64,000 nt of DNA, from assembly GCF_012396585.1 (NCBI RefSeq), contig NZ_JAAXPR010000007.1, forward strand, positions 22,060-86,059, written 5' to 3'. Origin of the DNA: Streptococcus ovuberis. GTDB taxonomy: Bacteria > Bacillota > Bacilli > Lactobacillales > Streptococcaceae. Below the pieces are notes generated by a model. It did no database searches. It saw only the letters and a program-made list of their open reading frames with translations, and was not told the origin of the DNA. Made by a program: the position numbers and the translations under genes. This document shows, piece by piece, positions 53,960-63,578 of the stretch (position 1 is its first letter; each line of letters opens with the position of its first letter).

Positions 53960-54531
53960 ATGCGTAGTCATCTAAAAGTTATTGCACATCATATATTAAA
54001 TCGTGTGGGTGGTTCGCCACAAGTCAATCGTTATTATACTGATGATAAACAATCCTGGATTGATATTTTTTCTGCGATTGATAGGCCTGAAAAAGATTGG
54101 GTGACCTATGCGACCATCGGTTTGTCCCAACATAGTATTCAAACCTACTTACCTAATCACAAAGAATTACGCGTTGAACTAATAGGTGTGGCTTATGCTG
54201 GACAGGAGTTGTTTGCCAATATCTTAGCGAGTTGTGCCTTTAATGTGATTATGAAAACTCATAGCTGTTCGCCTGGTATCGTTTATCCCAATGTGTGTCA
54301 CAATATGATACGACGTTATCCATGAAACACATGTTGTTTGTCCCTCTGTTTTTATGGGATATTGAGGATTTAACCCTTGACCAGCTAACTGTTACTTGGC
54401 TTATGGCTATACCGATTTCAGACAAAGAATTGAAATTCGTAGAGCAATACGGAGCAGACAAGTTGCAAGATTTATTTGAAGAGCAACAGATTGATTACTG
54501 GGATCTAAACCGTCCAGAGATTCAATTCTGA
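53960..54531 (+). pseudogene. SUFU (suppressor of fused) domain protein, frameshifted
   Basis: The first frame runs to 54325 and a second, shifted by two bases, continues to 54531. They join at the TGTGTG tract at 54292-54297. Removing one TG unit restores PNVSQYDTTLSMKHM and one protein of about 189 residues. Blocks such as WVTYATIGLSQHSI, RVELIGVAYAGQELFANILA and MLFVPLFLWDIEDLTLDQLT followed by VTWLMAIPISDKEL match the bacterial SUFU family, often found as immunity proteins of polymorphic toxins. It may be dead or phase-variable. No toxin gene is nearby. Confidence 0.75.
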
Positions 54532-54570
54532 TAAACGATTGGAAAAAACATTTTATGAAAGGAGAACCCC

Positions 54571-55011
54571 ATGACCTATCAGTTTCAGAATCCTCCTCAG
54601 GAGAAAATTTTTGATTATTTAAGACAAGCAAAGACCATTGCAGTAGTTGGTCTATCGCCAAGGACAGAGACGGTTGCTTACCAAGTTAGCCAGGTGATGC
54701 AAGAGGCGGGTTACCGGATTATTCCAGTCAATCCAAAGGCAGCTGGTCAGGAAATCCTAGGTGAAATGACCTATAGAGACCTCTCTGAGGTGCCGGTTTC
54801 TATTGATATTGTCAACGTCTTTCGCCGAAGCGAATTTTTAGCAGAAGTGGCAGAAGCGTTTATCAAGACGGATGCCAAAGTCTTCTGGGCTCAGTTGGGC
54901 TTGGAGAGCCAAGACGCAGAAAGGATTCTGCGTCAGGCTGGTCGAGAGGATATTGTCATGAATCGTTGCATCAAGGTTGAATATTATAACCTTAAAAGAT
55001 CTAGCGATTAA
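54571..55011 (+). CDS. CoA-binding domain protein (YccU-like)
   Basis: The 146-residue protein is a Rossmann-fold CoA-binding domain of the YccU type: IAVVGLSPRTETVAYQVSQVM near residue 24, IIPVNPKAAGQEILGE in the middle and the conserved DIVMNRCIKVEY at the end. Its physiological role is not known. aaaggag precedes the start. polA and a CoA-binding protein often neighbour each other in streptococci; here the SUFU gene lies between. Confidence 0.88.
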   Translation: MTYQFQNPPQEKIFDYLRQAKTIAVVGLSPRTETVAYQVSQVMQEAGYRIIPVNPKAAGQEILGEMTYRDLSEVPVSIDIVNVFRRSEFLAEVAEAFIKTDAKVFWAQLGLESQDAERILRQAGREDIVMNRCIKVEYYNLKRSSD

Positions 55012-55041
55012 GTGGAGCGGGCAAATTGCCCACTCTTCTTT
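55011..55041 (+). terminator. Terminator after the CoA-binding gene
   Basis: gggca-aat-tgccc with outer agtg/cact pairing, followed by cttctttta. It begins at the stop codon. Confidence 0.65.
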
Positions 55042-55050
55042 TATTCAAGT

Positions 55051-55067
55051 GACCTATACCACTTTTA
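55051..55067. repeat. glmS upstream repeat 1, NagR-type half-site
   Basis: GACCTATACCACTTTTA matches the repeat at 55128-55144 at 15 of 17 positions. Its complement contains TGGTATAG, the core of GntR/NagR (dre) sites that control amino-sugar genes. It lies just upstream of the -35 box. Confidence 0.55.
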
Positions 55068-55070
55068 TCA

Positions 55071-55099
55071 TTGACAAAGTTTAAAAACTTGTTTATACT
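55071..55099 (+). promoter_or_regulatory. Promoter of glmS
   Basis: TTGACA, 17 bases, TATACT. The leader is about 54 bases, too short for a glmS ribozyme. Confidence 0.8.
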
Positions 55100-55127
55100 T
55101 AGTTTTAGTAATGTTGTTTTTAGAAAT

Positions 55128-55144
55128 GAACTATACCAATTTTA
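55128..55144. repeat. glmS upstream repeat 2, NagR-type half-site
   Basis: GAACTATACCAATTTTA lies in the leader, 77 bases from repeat 1 in the same orientation. Bound together they would bracket the promoter. Confidence 0.55.
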
Positions 55145-55159
55145 GAAAGAAGTAAAAAA

Positions 55160-56974
55160 ATGTGTGGAATTGTTGGTGTCGTTGGAAACCGTAATGCGAC
55201 TGATATTTTGATGCAAGGATTGGAAAAGTTGGAGTACCGCGGTTATGATTCCGCTGGTATCTACGTGACATCTAGTGAGCAGGATTCTCGAGTGATTAAG
55301 TCTGTAGGACGGATTGCTAGTCTGCGTGATAAGCTTGGAATTGATATTCATGGGACAGCGGGTATTGGCCATACCCGCTGGGCGACTCACGGTAAACCAA
55401 GTGAAGTCAATGCCCACCCGCATCAGTCAGAAAATAAGCAGTTCACCTTGGTTCATAATGGTGTGATTGAAAACTATCAAGCGATCAAGGAGACTTACTT
55501 GGTCGGAGATACATTCTTAGGACAAACAGATACCGAAATTGCTGTTCACTTGGTTGGAAAATTTGCCGAAGAAGGGTTGGATACCTTATCTGCCTTTAAA
55601 AAGGCCTTGTCTATCATCGAAGGATCATATGCTTTTGCTTTGATGGATAAAGCAGATCCAACGACCATCTATGTCGCCAAGAATAAGTCGCCACTTTTGA
55701 TTGGCTTAGGGGACGGTTACAACATGGTCTGTTCAGATGCCATGGCCATGATTCGTGAAACCGATCAGTTTATGGAGATTCATGACAAGGAATTGGTTGT
55801 TGTGACCAAGGATAGCGTGACAGTAACAGATTTTGATGGCAATCCTATTGAGCGTGAACGTTACACCGCGGAGCTTGATTTATCGGATATTGGAAAAGGG
55901 ACCTATCCTTACTACATGCTCAAAGAAATCGATGAGCAACCAACGGTTATGCGTAAGCTGATTCAGAAGTACACTGATGACAAAGGAAATTTGGTTATTG
56001 ACGAAGCCATTGTAAAGGCTATCCAAGAAGCTGATCGCCTTTACATCATCGCCGCTGGAACGTCATACCATGCTGGCTTTGCGGCCAAGTCCTTCCTAGA
56101 AGAATTGACACAGACGCCTGTTGAATTGGGAATTGCTTCAGAATGGGGCTACCACACGCCAATCTTGAGCCAAAAACCATTCTTTATCTTCATCAGCCAA
56201 TCTGGGGAGACCGCTGACAGCCGTCAGGTCCTAGTCAAGACGAATCAACTTGGCATTCCTAGTCTAACCGTAACCAACGTCCCAGGCTCAACCCTGTCGC
56301 GTGAGGCAGACCATACCCTGCTTTTGCATGCTGGGCCAGAGATTGCAGTTGCCTCAACCAAGGCTTATACCGCCCAGATCGCCGCTTTGGCACTTTTGGC
56401 TACTGCAGTTGGGCGTGCCAATGGCCAGAAAGAAGCGCTTGAGTTTGATGTGATTCGAGAATTGTCTCTGGTAGCCCAATCGATCGAAGCGACCTTGTCT
56501 GAGAAGGAGGTAGTAGCAAGCAAGGTAGAAAACTTGCTGGCAACCAGCCGTAATGCTTTTTACATTGGCCGTGGCAATGACTACTATGTTGCTATGGAAG
56601 CCAGTTTGAAACTGAAAGAGATTTCCTATATTCAGTGCGAAGGCTTTGCGGCTGGCGAGTTAAAACACGGCACAATCTCTTTGATTGAAGATGGCACGCC
56701 TGTGATTGCTTTATTGTCCAACAATCCTGCTGTTGCAGCCCATACCCGTGGCAATATTTCTGAGGTAGTCTCTCGCGGTGCTAGTGTCATGACTATCGCA
56801 GAAGAAGGGATTGCCAAAGAAGATGACGACCTAATCGTAACCGCAGTACACCCGTATCTCTCAACAATTGCAATGGTGGTACCAACGCAGTTAGTAGCCT
56901 ACTATGCTTCGTTACAGCGGGGTCTCGATGTAGACAAACCGCGTAATTTAGCCAAATCTGTTACCGTAGAATAG
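55160..56974 (+). CDS. glmS: Glutamine--fructose-6-phosphate aminotransferase
   Basis: The 604-residue enzyme makes glucosamine-6-phosphate for the cell wall from fructose-6-phosphate and glutamine. The N-terminal amidotransferase begins with catalytic Cys2 (MCGIVG) and has GHTRWATHGKPSEVNAHPH; two SIS domains follow with AAGTSYHAGF and SQSGETADS. It ends in the typical DKPRNLAKSVTVE. It is a single-gene unit. Two similar repeats flank its promoter and suggest control by a GntR-type regulator of amino-sugar use. Confidence 0.96.
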   Translation: MCGIVGVVGNRNATDILMQGLEKLEYRGYDSAGIYVTSSEQDSRVIKSVGRIASLRDKLGIDIHGTAGIGHTRWATHGKPSEVNAHPHQSENKQFTLVHNGVIENYQAIKETYLVGDTFLGQTDTEIAVHLVGKFAEEGLDTLSAFKKALSIIEGSYAFALMDKADPTTIYVAKNKSPLLIGLGDGYNMVCSDAMAMIRETDQFMEIHDKELVVVTKDSVTVTDFDGNPIERERYTAELDLSDIGKGTYPYYMLKEIDEQPTVMRKLIQKYTDDKGNLVIDEAIVKAIQEADRLYIIAAGTSYHAGFAAKSFLEELTQTPVELGIASEWGYHTPILSQKPFFIFISQSGETADSRQVLVKTNQLGIPSLTVTNVPGSTLSREADHTLLLHAGPEIAVASTKAYTAQIAALALLATAVGRANGQKEALEFDVIRELSLVAQSIEATLSEKEVVASKVENLLATSRNAFYIGRGNDYYVAMEASLKLKEISYIQCEGFAAGELKHGTISLIEDGTPVIALLSNNPAVAAHTRGNISEVVSRGASVMTIAEEGIAKEDDDLIVTAVHPYLSTIAMVVPTQLVAYYASLQRGLDVDKPRNLAKSVTVE

Positions 56975-57002
56975 TAGAGATATAGGATACTCAAAACAGT
57001 TT

Positions 57003-57043
57003 AAAAAGCAATCGGATTCATTTTAGATCCGATTGCTTTTTAC
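57003..57043. terminator. Terminator of glmS
   Basis: aaaaagcaatcggat and its exact complement form a 15-bp stem around nine bases, flanked by A and T runs. Confidence 0.9.
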
Positions 57044-57162
57044 TATCTTAGTCTCCCACAATAGTTTACGTCGTATTAGGTTCACTTGAACCAACTATAG
57101 AAAAATGTTAGCGGTCAGCACCTATTGTCTTATTTCAAATCGTTCAATCTTGTTTGGAAATA

Positions 57163-57171
57163 TGCTATAAT
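57163..57171 (+). promoter_or_regulatory. Extended -10 promoter of dinG
   Basis: TGCTATAAT ends ten bases before the first ATG (57182), leaving a leader of only about four bases. The second ATG (57191) would have aggatgaaag as ribosome site. Confidence 0.6.
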
Positions 57172-57181
57172 ACTTAACAGG

Positions 57182-59662
57182 ATGAAAGAGATGATCAAGA
57201 CGAGGAAGTATGCCATTGTTGATTTAGAAGCGACATCAACAGGTCCAGATGCCAAGATTATTCAGGTGGGTATCGTATTGGTTCAAGATGGTCAACTTCT
57301 TGAAATGTATGAAACAGATGTCAATCCGCACGAAGACCTGACACCTCATATCAAACAGTTGACAGGCATTACGGATGAACAATTACGACAGGCACCAGTT
57401 TTTTCGGAAGTAGCGCGTGATATTTTTGCGCTCTTGGAAGATGCTGTCTTTGTCGCCCATAATGTGCGATTTGATGCCAATTTGCTAGCAGAGCACCTTT
57501 TCTTAGAAGGTTATGAATTGAGGACACCAAGAGTAGATACTGTTGAACTCAGTCAGGTCTTTTTCCCCAGTTTAGAACGCTATAGTTTGGGCAATCTGGC
57601 AGATTATCTAGGAATTGAGCTTCTGGACGCTCACACGGCCATTGCGGATGCACTAGCGACAGCCAAATTATTCCTAGCCATTCAGGAGAAAATAATAACC
57701 CTGCCTAAAGTAACGCTCCAAAAATTGTTGACCTATGCGGATCACTTGCTTTTTGAAACAGGTCAGGTCCTTGAGGAATTGCTTAGTTATACGAGTGATT
57801 ACTTGTCTGCAGGATATGAGCGTGTGTTAGATATTGTGGTAAAAAAACCATCTTACTATGCAAAAGCACGTCATCTGGCTCCCCATTTTGAGCAAAATAG
57901 TGCTCTGTTAGGCCTAGAAGAACGGCAACAGCAAGTCGCCTTTGCCTCAGTAGTTGAAAATCGATTGAGAGATCAAAACATCAATTTTATTCAGGCGCAG
58001 ACAGGGATTGGCAAAACCTATGGCTATCTTTTGCCGCTTCTAGCTAACTGTCCAGATAAGCAAATTATTGTGGCTGCTCCAACCAAATTGCTTCAAGATC
58101 AGATTATGCAGACAGAAGGGACACGCTTAGCAGAAGTGTTTCATCTGAATTGCCTCAGTCTCAAAGGCTATGAGAATTATATCAAGTTGGATGTTTTTTG
58201 GGCTAGCCTCTCTCTAGAGGAAGATAACCGTCTTCTCAATCGCATTAAGATGCAGCTTTTAGTTTGGTTGACGGAGACTGAGACAGGTGATCTAGATGAA
58301 ATCCAGCAGAAATTTGGCGCATTTAACTATTTTGACCGTCTGCGTCATGACGGTCACCTGTCGACTTCCAGTCTTTTCACTGATATTGATTTCTGGCAGA
58401 AAGGACAGTTCAGGGCTAAGATCAGTCGCTTGGTCATTACTAACCAAGCCTATTTGCTTAATCGTTTGGCAGACGATCCTTCCTTTTTAGTAGGAAAGGT
58501 GCTGATCATTGACGAGGCTCAAAAATTGCCCCTGCAGTTGGAGCATTTAAGCAGGCGAAAGGTCAATCTTTTTGAACTCCAAAACGATAGTCAGCAGCAT
58601 CTGAAAACTAGTCCAGATTTATTGACCAGACGGTTATTAGAGAATATTGCTTACAACCTTGCGCAATTAGTGCATCAATCAACTGATATTGAAAAAACCG
58701 TTGAAGCCCTACGCCAAGATCTGAGCGAACTTAATGTTAGCTTTTTTCCTCAGCTCAGAGAGGTCTTAGACTTGCGTTTAGATCAATTTTGGATCAGTCA
58801 GGAAAAATGGGGAGAAACGGTCGTTCCTTATTTGCATGGGGCCAGTTTATCCCTAGGGAATTTCTATGAACTATTGCCAGAAAATACGAAAGTGATGGCG
58901 ATTAGTGCTACCTTGGCCATTAGCCAGCGCGTCAATTTGGCGCAGTTGTTGGGGGTTCCTGAGAAGAGAGTAACTTACGATTACTTACCTCAGGAGCGTT
59001 TAAGGAGCCAGACAGTCTTTTTGTTGAAAGAGTTGCCCGACATTAGTAGCCTTACTGCCCAGGACTATGTCAACTTAATTTACCACCAGATCCTAAGTTT
59101 GAGCCAGCTTAACAAGCCCATAATCGTCCTCTTTACTGCTAATCAAACCTTACTAGAAGTCGCTGAACGTCTAGAAAGGAGCAAACTTCCTTACTTGGCC
59201 CAACACCAGCACGGAACAGCTAATCAGGTTAAACGGCGATTTGAGCGAGGTGAAGCTAATATTCTACTCGGTTCAGGGAGCTTTTGGGAGGGAGCGGATT
59301 TTATTCAGCAAGACCAGATGATCCTCTTGGTGACCCGTCTGCCATTTGAAAATCCGAGCAATCCCTACGTCAAAAAACTCAATCATCATTTGGCAGAAAC
59401 AGGGCTTAACCCCTTTGATGACTATCATCTTCCTCTGGCTATGCTAAAGCTCAAACAAGCCTTAGGACGTACTCAGCGCCGCAAGGATCAGCAGTCAGCA
59501 GTTGTCCTTATGGATAGACGGGTATTGACGAAATCTTACGGTCAAACGATACGGCTCTTCTTGGAAACCATTTGTCCTGTAGAGAGTGTATCACCAATTG
59601 ATTTGCCCTCCAAAATTGAAACTTATTTTGCATCGGGAGAGGAAGAAAGGAAGTTGCCATGA
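57182..59662 (+). CDS. dinG: DinG-type helicase with N-terminal exonuclease domain
   Basis: The protein is 826 residues from ATG 57182, or 823 from 57191. The N-terminal ~170 residues are a DnaQ-like 3'-5' exonuclease ([45 protein letters not shown]). A superfamily 2 helicase follows with Walker [17 protein letters not shown] box in IIDEAQKL and motif [12 protein letters not shown]. This fusion is the usual firmicute DinG, proposed to act as a nuclease. The frame extends 57 bases upstream but across the -10 box, so I reject that start. yeiH-like gene overlaps the stop by four bases. Confidence 0.9.
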   Translation: MKEMIKTRKYAIVDLEATSTGPDAKIIQVGIVLVQDGQLLEMYETDVNPHEDLTPHIKQLTGITDEQLRQAPVFSEVARDIFALLEDAVFVAHNVRFDANLLAEHLFLEGYELRTPRVDTVELSQVFFPSLERYSLGNLADYLGIELLDAHTAIADALATAKLFLAIQEKIITLPKVTLQKLLTYADHLLFETGQVLEELLSYTSDYLSAGYERVLDIVVKKPSYYAKARHLAPHFEQNSALLGLEERQQQVAFASVVENRLRDQNINFIQAQTGIGKTYGYLLPLLANCPDKQIIVAAPTKLLQDQIMQTEGTRLAEVFHLNCLSLKGYENYIKLDVFWASLSLEEDNRLLNRIKMQLLVWLTETETGDLDEIQQKFGAFNYFDRLRHDGHLSTSSLFTDIDFWQKGQFRAKISRLVITNQAYLLNRLADDPSFLVGKVLIIDEAQKLPLQLEHLSRRKVNLFELQNDSQQHLKTSPDLLTRRLLENIAYNLAQLVHQSTDIEKTVEALRQDLSELNVSFFPQLREVLDLRLDQFWISQEKWGETVVPYLHGASLSLGNFYELLPENTKVMAISATLAISQRVNLAQLLGVPEKRVTYDYLPQERLRSQTVFLLKELPDISSLTAQDYVNLIYHQILSLSQLNKPIIVLFTANQTLLEVAERLERSKLPYLAQHQHGTANQVKRRFERGEANILLGSGSFWEGADFIQQDQMILLVTRLPFENPSNPYVKKLNHHLAETGLNPFDDYHLPLAMLKLKQALGRTQRRKDQQSAVVLMDRRVLTKSYGQTIRLFLETICPVESVSPIDLPSKIETYFASGEEERKLP

Positions 59663-60660
59663 TCTATCTAAGAGGACTTGCCCTTTGTTTTCTAGTAGCC
59701 TTACCAGCGTGGTTTTTGGGGCAGGTTTTTCCTTTAGTGGGAGCGCCAGTTATTGCCATGTTGTTGGGAATGAGTATTGGTTCTATCCATAAGCAACGTC
59801 AGCTGACGCAAGCAGGAATTACGTTCACTGCGAAAGTCATCTTGCAACTAGCAGTTGTCCTATTGGGCTTTAGCCTTAATCTTCATCAAGTACTGGCTGT
59901 TGGTCTAGCATCATTGCCAGTCATTGTAACGACCATTTTAACAGCTTTAGCAGTTGCTTTTCTCTTTAAGACTCTTTTTAACGTAGATGCCACAAAAGCC
60001 ACATTGATAGGCGTAGGCTCCTCTATTTGTGGGGGTTCGGCGATTGCAGCAACTGCGCCTGTGATTGATGCTGAAGAAGCAGAGGTCGCTCAAGCTATTT
60101 CAGTGATATTTTTCTTCAACCTTCTGGCTGCTCTTTTGTTTCCAAGTTTGGGGCAATTTTTAGGGCTGTCAAATGAGGGGTTTGCCTTATTTGCAGGTAC
60201 GGCAGTTAATGATACCTCGTCAGTAACGGCGACCGCTTCTGCTTGGGACAGCCTCCATCAAAGTTATATTTTGGAGCAGGCGACGATTGTGAAATTGACT
60301 AGGACTCTGGCGATTATTCCTATAACTCTTAGTTTATCGTTTTACCGTAATCGTCAAAAAGGGAAGGTTAAATCGAGGGTTCAGCTAAAGCGGATAATGC
60401 CAACTTTTTTGCTCTATTTTTTAGCCGCAGCATTGTTTGTTACTTTATGGAGTCGTTTAGGACTTGATGTGAAGGTTTTTCAGCCTCTAAAAACGCTGTC
60501 CAAGTTTCTCATTGTCATGGCCATGGCAGCAATAGGCTTCAACACCCATTTTGGAAAATTATTAAAAACTGGAGGCCGAGCTTTTGGCCTAGGAGCCACC
60601 TGTTGGTTAGCCATTATCGTCGTTACTCTGGCCATGCAGTCTCTGTTGGGAATGTGGTAG
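59659..60660 (+). CDS. YeiH/UPF0324 family membrane protein
   Basis: The 333-residue protein has about ten membrane helices and the family signatures [20 protein letters not shown] and [15 protein letters not shown]. It is annotated in families as a putative sulfate exporter, but the substrate is not established. Its ATG overlaps the dinG stop (ATGA), so the two are co-translated. A 170-base gap before iscS follows. Confidence 0.87.
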   Translation: MIYLRGLALCFLVALPAWFLGQVFPLVGAPVIAMLLGMSIGSIHKQRQLTQAGITFTAKVILQLAVVLLGFSLNLHQVLAVGLASLPVIVTTILTALAVAFLFKTLFNVDATKATLIGVGSSICGGSAIAATAPVIDAEEAEVAQAISVIFFFNLLAALLFPSLGQFLGLSNEGFALFAGTAVNDTSSVTATASAWDSLHQSYILEQATIVKLTRTLAIIPITLSLSFYRNRQKGKVKSRVQLKRIMPTFLLYFLAAALFVTLWSRLGLDVKVFQPLKTLSKFLIVMAMAAIGFNTHFGKLLKTGGRAFGLGATCWLAIIVVTLAMQSLLGMW

Positions 60661-60743
60661 GTTATGACCGTGCCTCTTTTACACTGTCAGCCAAGATTTA
60701 GCCCCCTTCCCCTTAAATGTTAATTGATAAGAATTAGGGAAAA

Positions 60744-60772
60744 TAGACTGGAAGGTCACAATCTGTTATAAT
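60744..60772 (+). promoter_or_regulatory. Promoter of iscS-thiI
   Basis: TAGACT, 17 bases, extended -10 TGTTATAAT. The leader contains GCTTGGA/TTCAAGC (one G-U) followed by CTTTT, a possible weak attenuator. Confidence 0.65.
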
Positions 60773-60832
60773 AAAAGTTATTGAAAACAGTGCTTGGATC
60801 CGTTGATTCAAGCCTTTTAAAGGAAAGTAAGT

Positions 60833-61975
60833 ATGATTTATCTTGATAATAGTGCGACAACTAAACCTTTTCCGGAAGTTCTTGACACCTATCGGGAGGT
60901 TTCTGAAAAAATTTGGGGCAATCCTAGTTCTTTGCATCATTTAGGGACACAAGCTAGCCGTATTTTAGAAGCTTCTAGGAAACAAATCGCAGAGCTTATT
61001 GGCAAATTGCCAGATGAAATCTTCTTTACCTCTGGTGGGACAGAAGGGAACAACTGGATTATAAAAGGGGTTGCCTTTGAAAAACGTGCTTACGGCAACC
61101 ATATCATCATTTCAGCGGTAGAACACCCTTCCGTTAAAGAAACAGCTCAGTGGCTGACTCAGCAAGGCTTTGTAGTAGATATAGCTCCAGTGACGAGTGC
61201 TGGTTTTGTTGATGTGGATGAATTGGCTAAACGGATTACTCCAGAAACGATTTTAGTGTCCATTATGGCGGTCAACAATGAAATTGGTGCTATCCAGCCG
61301 ATTGAGGCTATTTCAGCTTTATTAGCAGATAAACCTACCATCAGTTTTCATGTGGATGGTGTTCAGGCCTTAGCCAAGATTCCAACAGGTACTTACTTGA
61401 CGGAGCGCGTGGATTTTGCGACCTTCTCCAGTCATAAATTCCATGGTGTTCGTGGAGTTGGATTTATTTATAAAAAGCGTGGCAAAAAAATAACTCCCCT
61501 TTTTCACGGCGGTGGCCAAGAGAGTGATTTACGGTCCACTACAGAAAATGTGGCTGGTATTGCAGCGACAGCGAAGGCGCTTCGCTTGGCTATGGGGCGT
61601 TTAGAACAAGTGAGTCATCAACAACGTGTTCTGAGAGATAATCTGCTGAACGCCTTAGAAAAACACTCGGATATTTTGTTGTTTTCGGGTAGAGATGGTT
61701 TTGCGCCCCATATTGTGACCTTTGGACTAAAAAATGTCCGTGGGGAAGTCATTGTCCATGCTTTCGAAACCCATGAAATCTATATATCGACGACTAGTGC
61801 TTGTTCGTCTCGGGCAGGTCATGCAGCAGGAACCTTGATTGCTATGGGCGTTCCGACAAAGAATGCTCAGACAGCTGTTCGTCTCAGTTTAGGTTCAGAG
61901 ACGGATGCTAGTCAGATTGAGCAGTTTTTGACCATTCTCAAGCAAATTGACAATCAAACACAGAAAGTGAGATAA
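60833..61975 (+). CDS. iscS: Cysteine desulfurase (IscS/NifS family)
   Basis: The 380-residue PLP enzyme takes sulfur from cysteine as an enzyme-bound persulfide. The PLP lysine is Lys202 in [12 protein letters not shown], and the persulfide Cys324 lies in [11 protein letters not shown]. It begins with the conserved YLDNSATT. It lies one base before thiI, so its sulfur most likely goes to ThiI for tRNA 4-thiouridine. Ribosome site: aaaggaaag. No iron-sulfur scaffold gene is adjacent. Confidence 0.93.
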   Translation: MIYLDNSATTKPFPEVLDTYREVSEKIWGNPSSLHHLGTQASRILEASRKQIAELIGKLPDEIFFTSGGTEGNNWIIKGVAFEKRAYGNHIIISAVEHPSVKETAQWLTQQGFVVDIAPVTSAGFVDVDELAKRITPETILVSIMAVNNEIGAIQPIEAISALLADKPTISFHVDGVQALAKIPTGTYLTERVDFATFSSHKFHGVRGVGFIYKKRGKKITPLFHGGGQESDLRSTTENVAGIAATAKALRLAMGRLEQVSHQQRVLRDNLLNALEKHSDILLFSGRDGFAPHIVTFGLKNVRGEVIVHAFETHEIYISTTSACSSRAGHAAGTLIAMGVPTKNAQTAVRLSLGSETDASQIEQFLTILKQIDNQTQKVR

Positions 61976-61976
61976 G

Positions 61977-63191
61977 ATGCAGTACTCAGAGATTTTAATT
62001 CGCTACGGAGAGCTATCTACTAAAGGAAAGAACCGTATGCGCTTTATTGGTCGCCTTCGCCGTAACATCGAAGCTGTCTTGGAGGGCTTTCCTCAGGTCA
62101 GAATCTATACCGATCGTGACCGTGGCCATGTTTACCTTAACGGGGCAGATTATCGTGAGGTCTCAACAGCTCTTGCTAAGGTTTTTGGGATTCAGACGTA
62201 TTCGCCGTCCTATAAAATTGAAAAATCAGTACCAGCCCTGAAAGAAGCTGTTCAGATTATTATGCGCGGTGTATATCAAGAAGGCATGACTTTCAAAGTA
62301 GTGACTAAGCGTAGTGATCATAGTTTTGAAATGGATTCGGTCGAGCTTAATCATTTCTTGGGAGATGCTGTGTTTCAAGTTTTACCTGAAATTAAAGCCC
62401 AAATGAAGGGGGCAGATGTCGTTTTACGCGTAGAAATACGCGACGATGCGGCCTATATTTCCCATGAGACTCATAAGGGAGCTGGTGGTTTGCCTGTTGG
62501 CATTTCTGGCAAGGGCATGCTGATGCTGTCTGGGGGGATTGATTCACCAGTAGCGGGATATCTTTCACTCAAACGCGGGGTGGAAATTGAAGCTGTTCAT
62601 TTTGCTAGCCCCCCTTATACCAGTCCAGGAGCCTTAAAAAAAGCCCATGATTTGACCCGTAAGTTAACGCAGTTTGGTGGTAATATCCAATTTATTGAAG
62701 TTCCTTTTACAGAGATTCAAGAAGAGATTAAACAAAAGGTACCAGAAGCTTATTTAATGACCTTGACCCGCCGCTTTATGATGCGCATTACAGACAGGAT
62801 ACGGGAGATGCGTGGTGCCCTCGTCATTATCAATGGAGAAAGTTTGGGACAAGTGGCCAGTCAAACACTGGAATCCATGCAGGCCATCAATGCAGTAACT
62901 AGCACCCCAATTATCCGTCCTGTTGTGACTATGGACAAGCTAGAAATTATTGACTTGGCAGAACAAATTGATACTTTTGACATCTCTATTCAGCCCTTTG
63001 AAGACTGCTGTACCATTTTTGCCCCTGCACAGCCTAAGACTAATCCTAAACTCAAAAACGTCGAGCAGTACGAAGCGCGCCTAGATGTAGATGGTTTGGT
63101 CGAACGAGCATTAGCAGGTATCGTGGTGACAGAAATAACGCCTCATTCCAAAGAGGATAGCCTTAGTGCTCTCATTGAGAACTTGTTATAA
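61977..63191 (+). CDS. thiI: tRNA 4-thiouridine synthase ThiI
   Basis: The 404-residue enzyme puts sulfur on uridine 8 of tRNAs. It has an N-terminal ferredoxin-like and THUMP region (about 1-165) and a PP-loop ATP pyrophosphatase domain with [11 protein letters not shown]. The C-terminal rhodanese domain of the enterobacterial enzyme is absent, as is normal in Gram-positives. It forms an operon with iscS, which supplies the sulfur. Confidence 0.94.
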   Translation: MQYSEILIRYGELSTKGKNRMRFIGRLRRNIEAVLEGFPQVRIYTDRDRGHVYLNGADYREVSTALAKVFGIQTYSPSYKIEKSVPALKEAVQIIMRGVYQEGMTFKVVTKRSDHSFEMDSVELNHFLGDAVFQVLPEIKAQMKGADVVLRVEIRDDAAYISHETHKGAGGLPVGISGKGMLMLSGGIDSPVAGYLSLKRGVEIEAVHFASPPYTSPGALKKAHDLTRKLTQFGGNIQFIEVPFTEIQEEIKQKVPEAYLMTLTRRFMMRITDRIREMRGALVIINGESLGQVASQTLESMQAINAVTSTPIIRPVVTMDKLEIIDLAEQIDTFDISIQPFEDCCTIFAPAQPKTNPKLKNVEQYEARLDVDGLVERALAGIVVTEITPHSKEDSLSALIENLL

Positions 63192-63226
63192 AGCGAGTTG
63201 TCCCAGAAGGTTAGTTGCTTGATTGA

Positions 63227-63478
63227 GTCGAGTGTTTTTGGGATGGTGTGGGTCATTCTGAAAACTTAGCCAAGATTGTCTACCAAGAAATGCCCTTAGC
63301 CTTTTCCCCATCTCGTCGGGTATGGATCGGTGTGATTTTGCGAATAAAATAAGATGTTTGCACTGTTTGAGTAATCGATAGCAATAAACCTTTCGCCAGC
63401 CAAATGCAAAAGAGTGAACTGGGGATATACATTGCTGTTTATGTCGATGAGACTAGTGTTGAGCGTTTTAGGGAATAG
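63227..63478 (+). pseudogene. Decayed gene of unknown family
   Basis: One frame reads protein-like through two internal stops: FWDGVGHSENLAKIVYQEMP then LAFSPSRRVWIGVILRIK, stop, five codons, stop, then SNKPFASQMQKSELGIYIAV and YVDETSVERFRE with a final stop. All segments share one frame, so it looks like a single gene worn down by point mutation. There is no start. I do not recognise the family. It lies between thiI and an IS30 element. Confidence 0.4.
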
Positions 63479-63499
63479 CTATCGGTCGGCTATTGTTTT
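63474..63499 (+). terminator. Terminator-like hairpin
   Basis: aatagc and gctatt pair around nine bases, followed by gtttta. It overlaps the end of the decayed gene. Confidence 0.5.
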
Positions 63500-63578
63500 A
63501 GCTTCTGTCATTTTGACGGATTGCAGGAAGAATTCGTTCAAAAGCGAAACTTATAATACGCTAAATTTCAAGTCTAAG

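Noticed and set aside
55100..55160. glmS ribozyme
   Set aside because: The glmS leader is about 54 bases and lacks the ribozyme core; control by protein sites is more likely.
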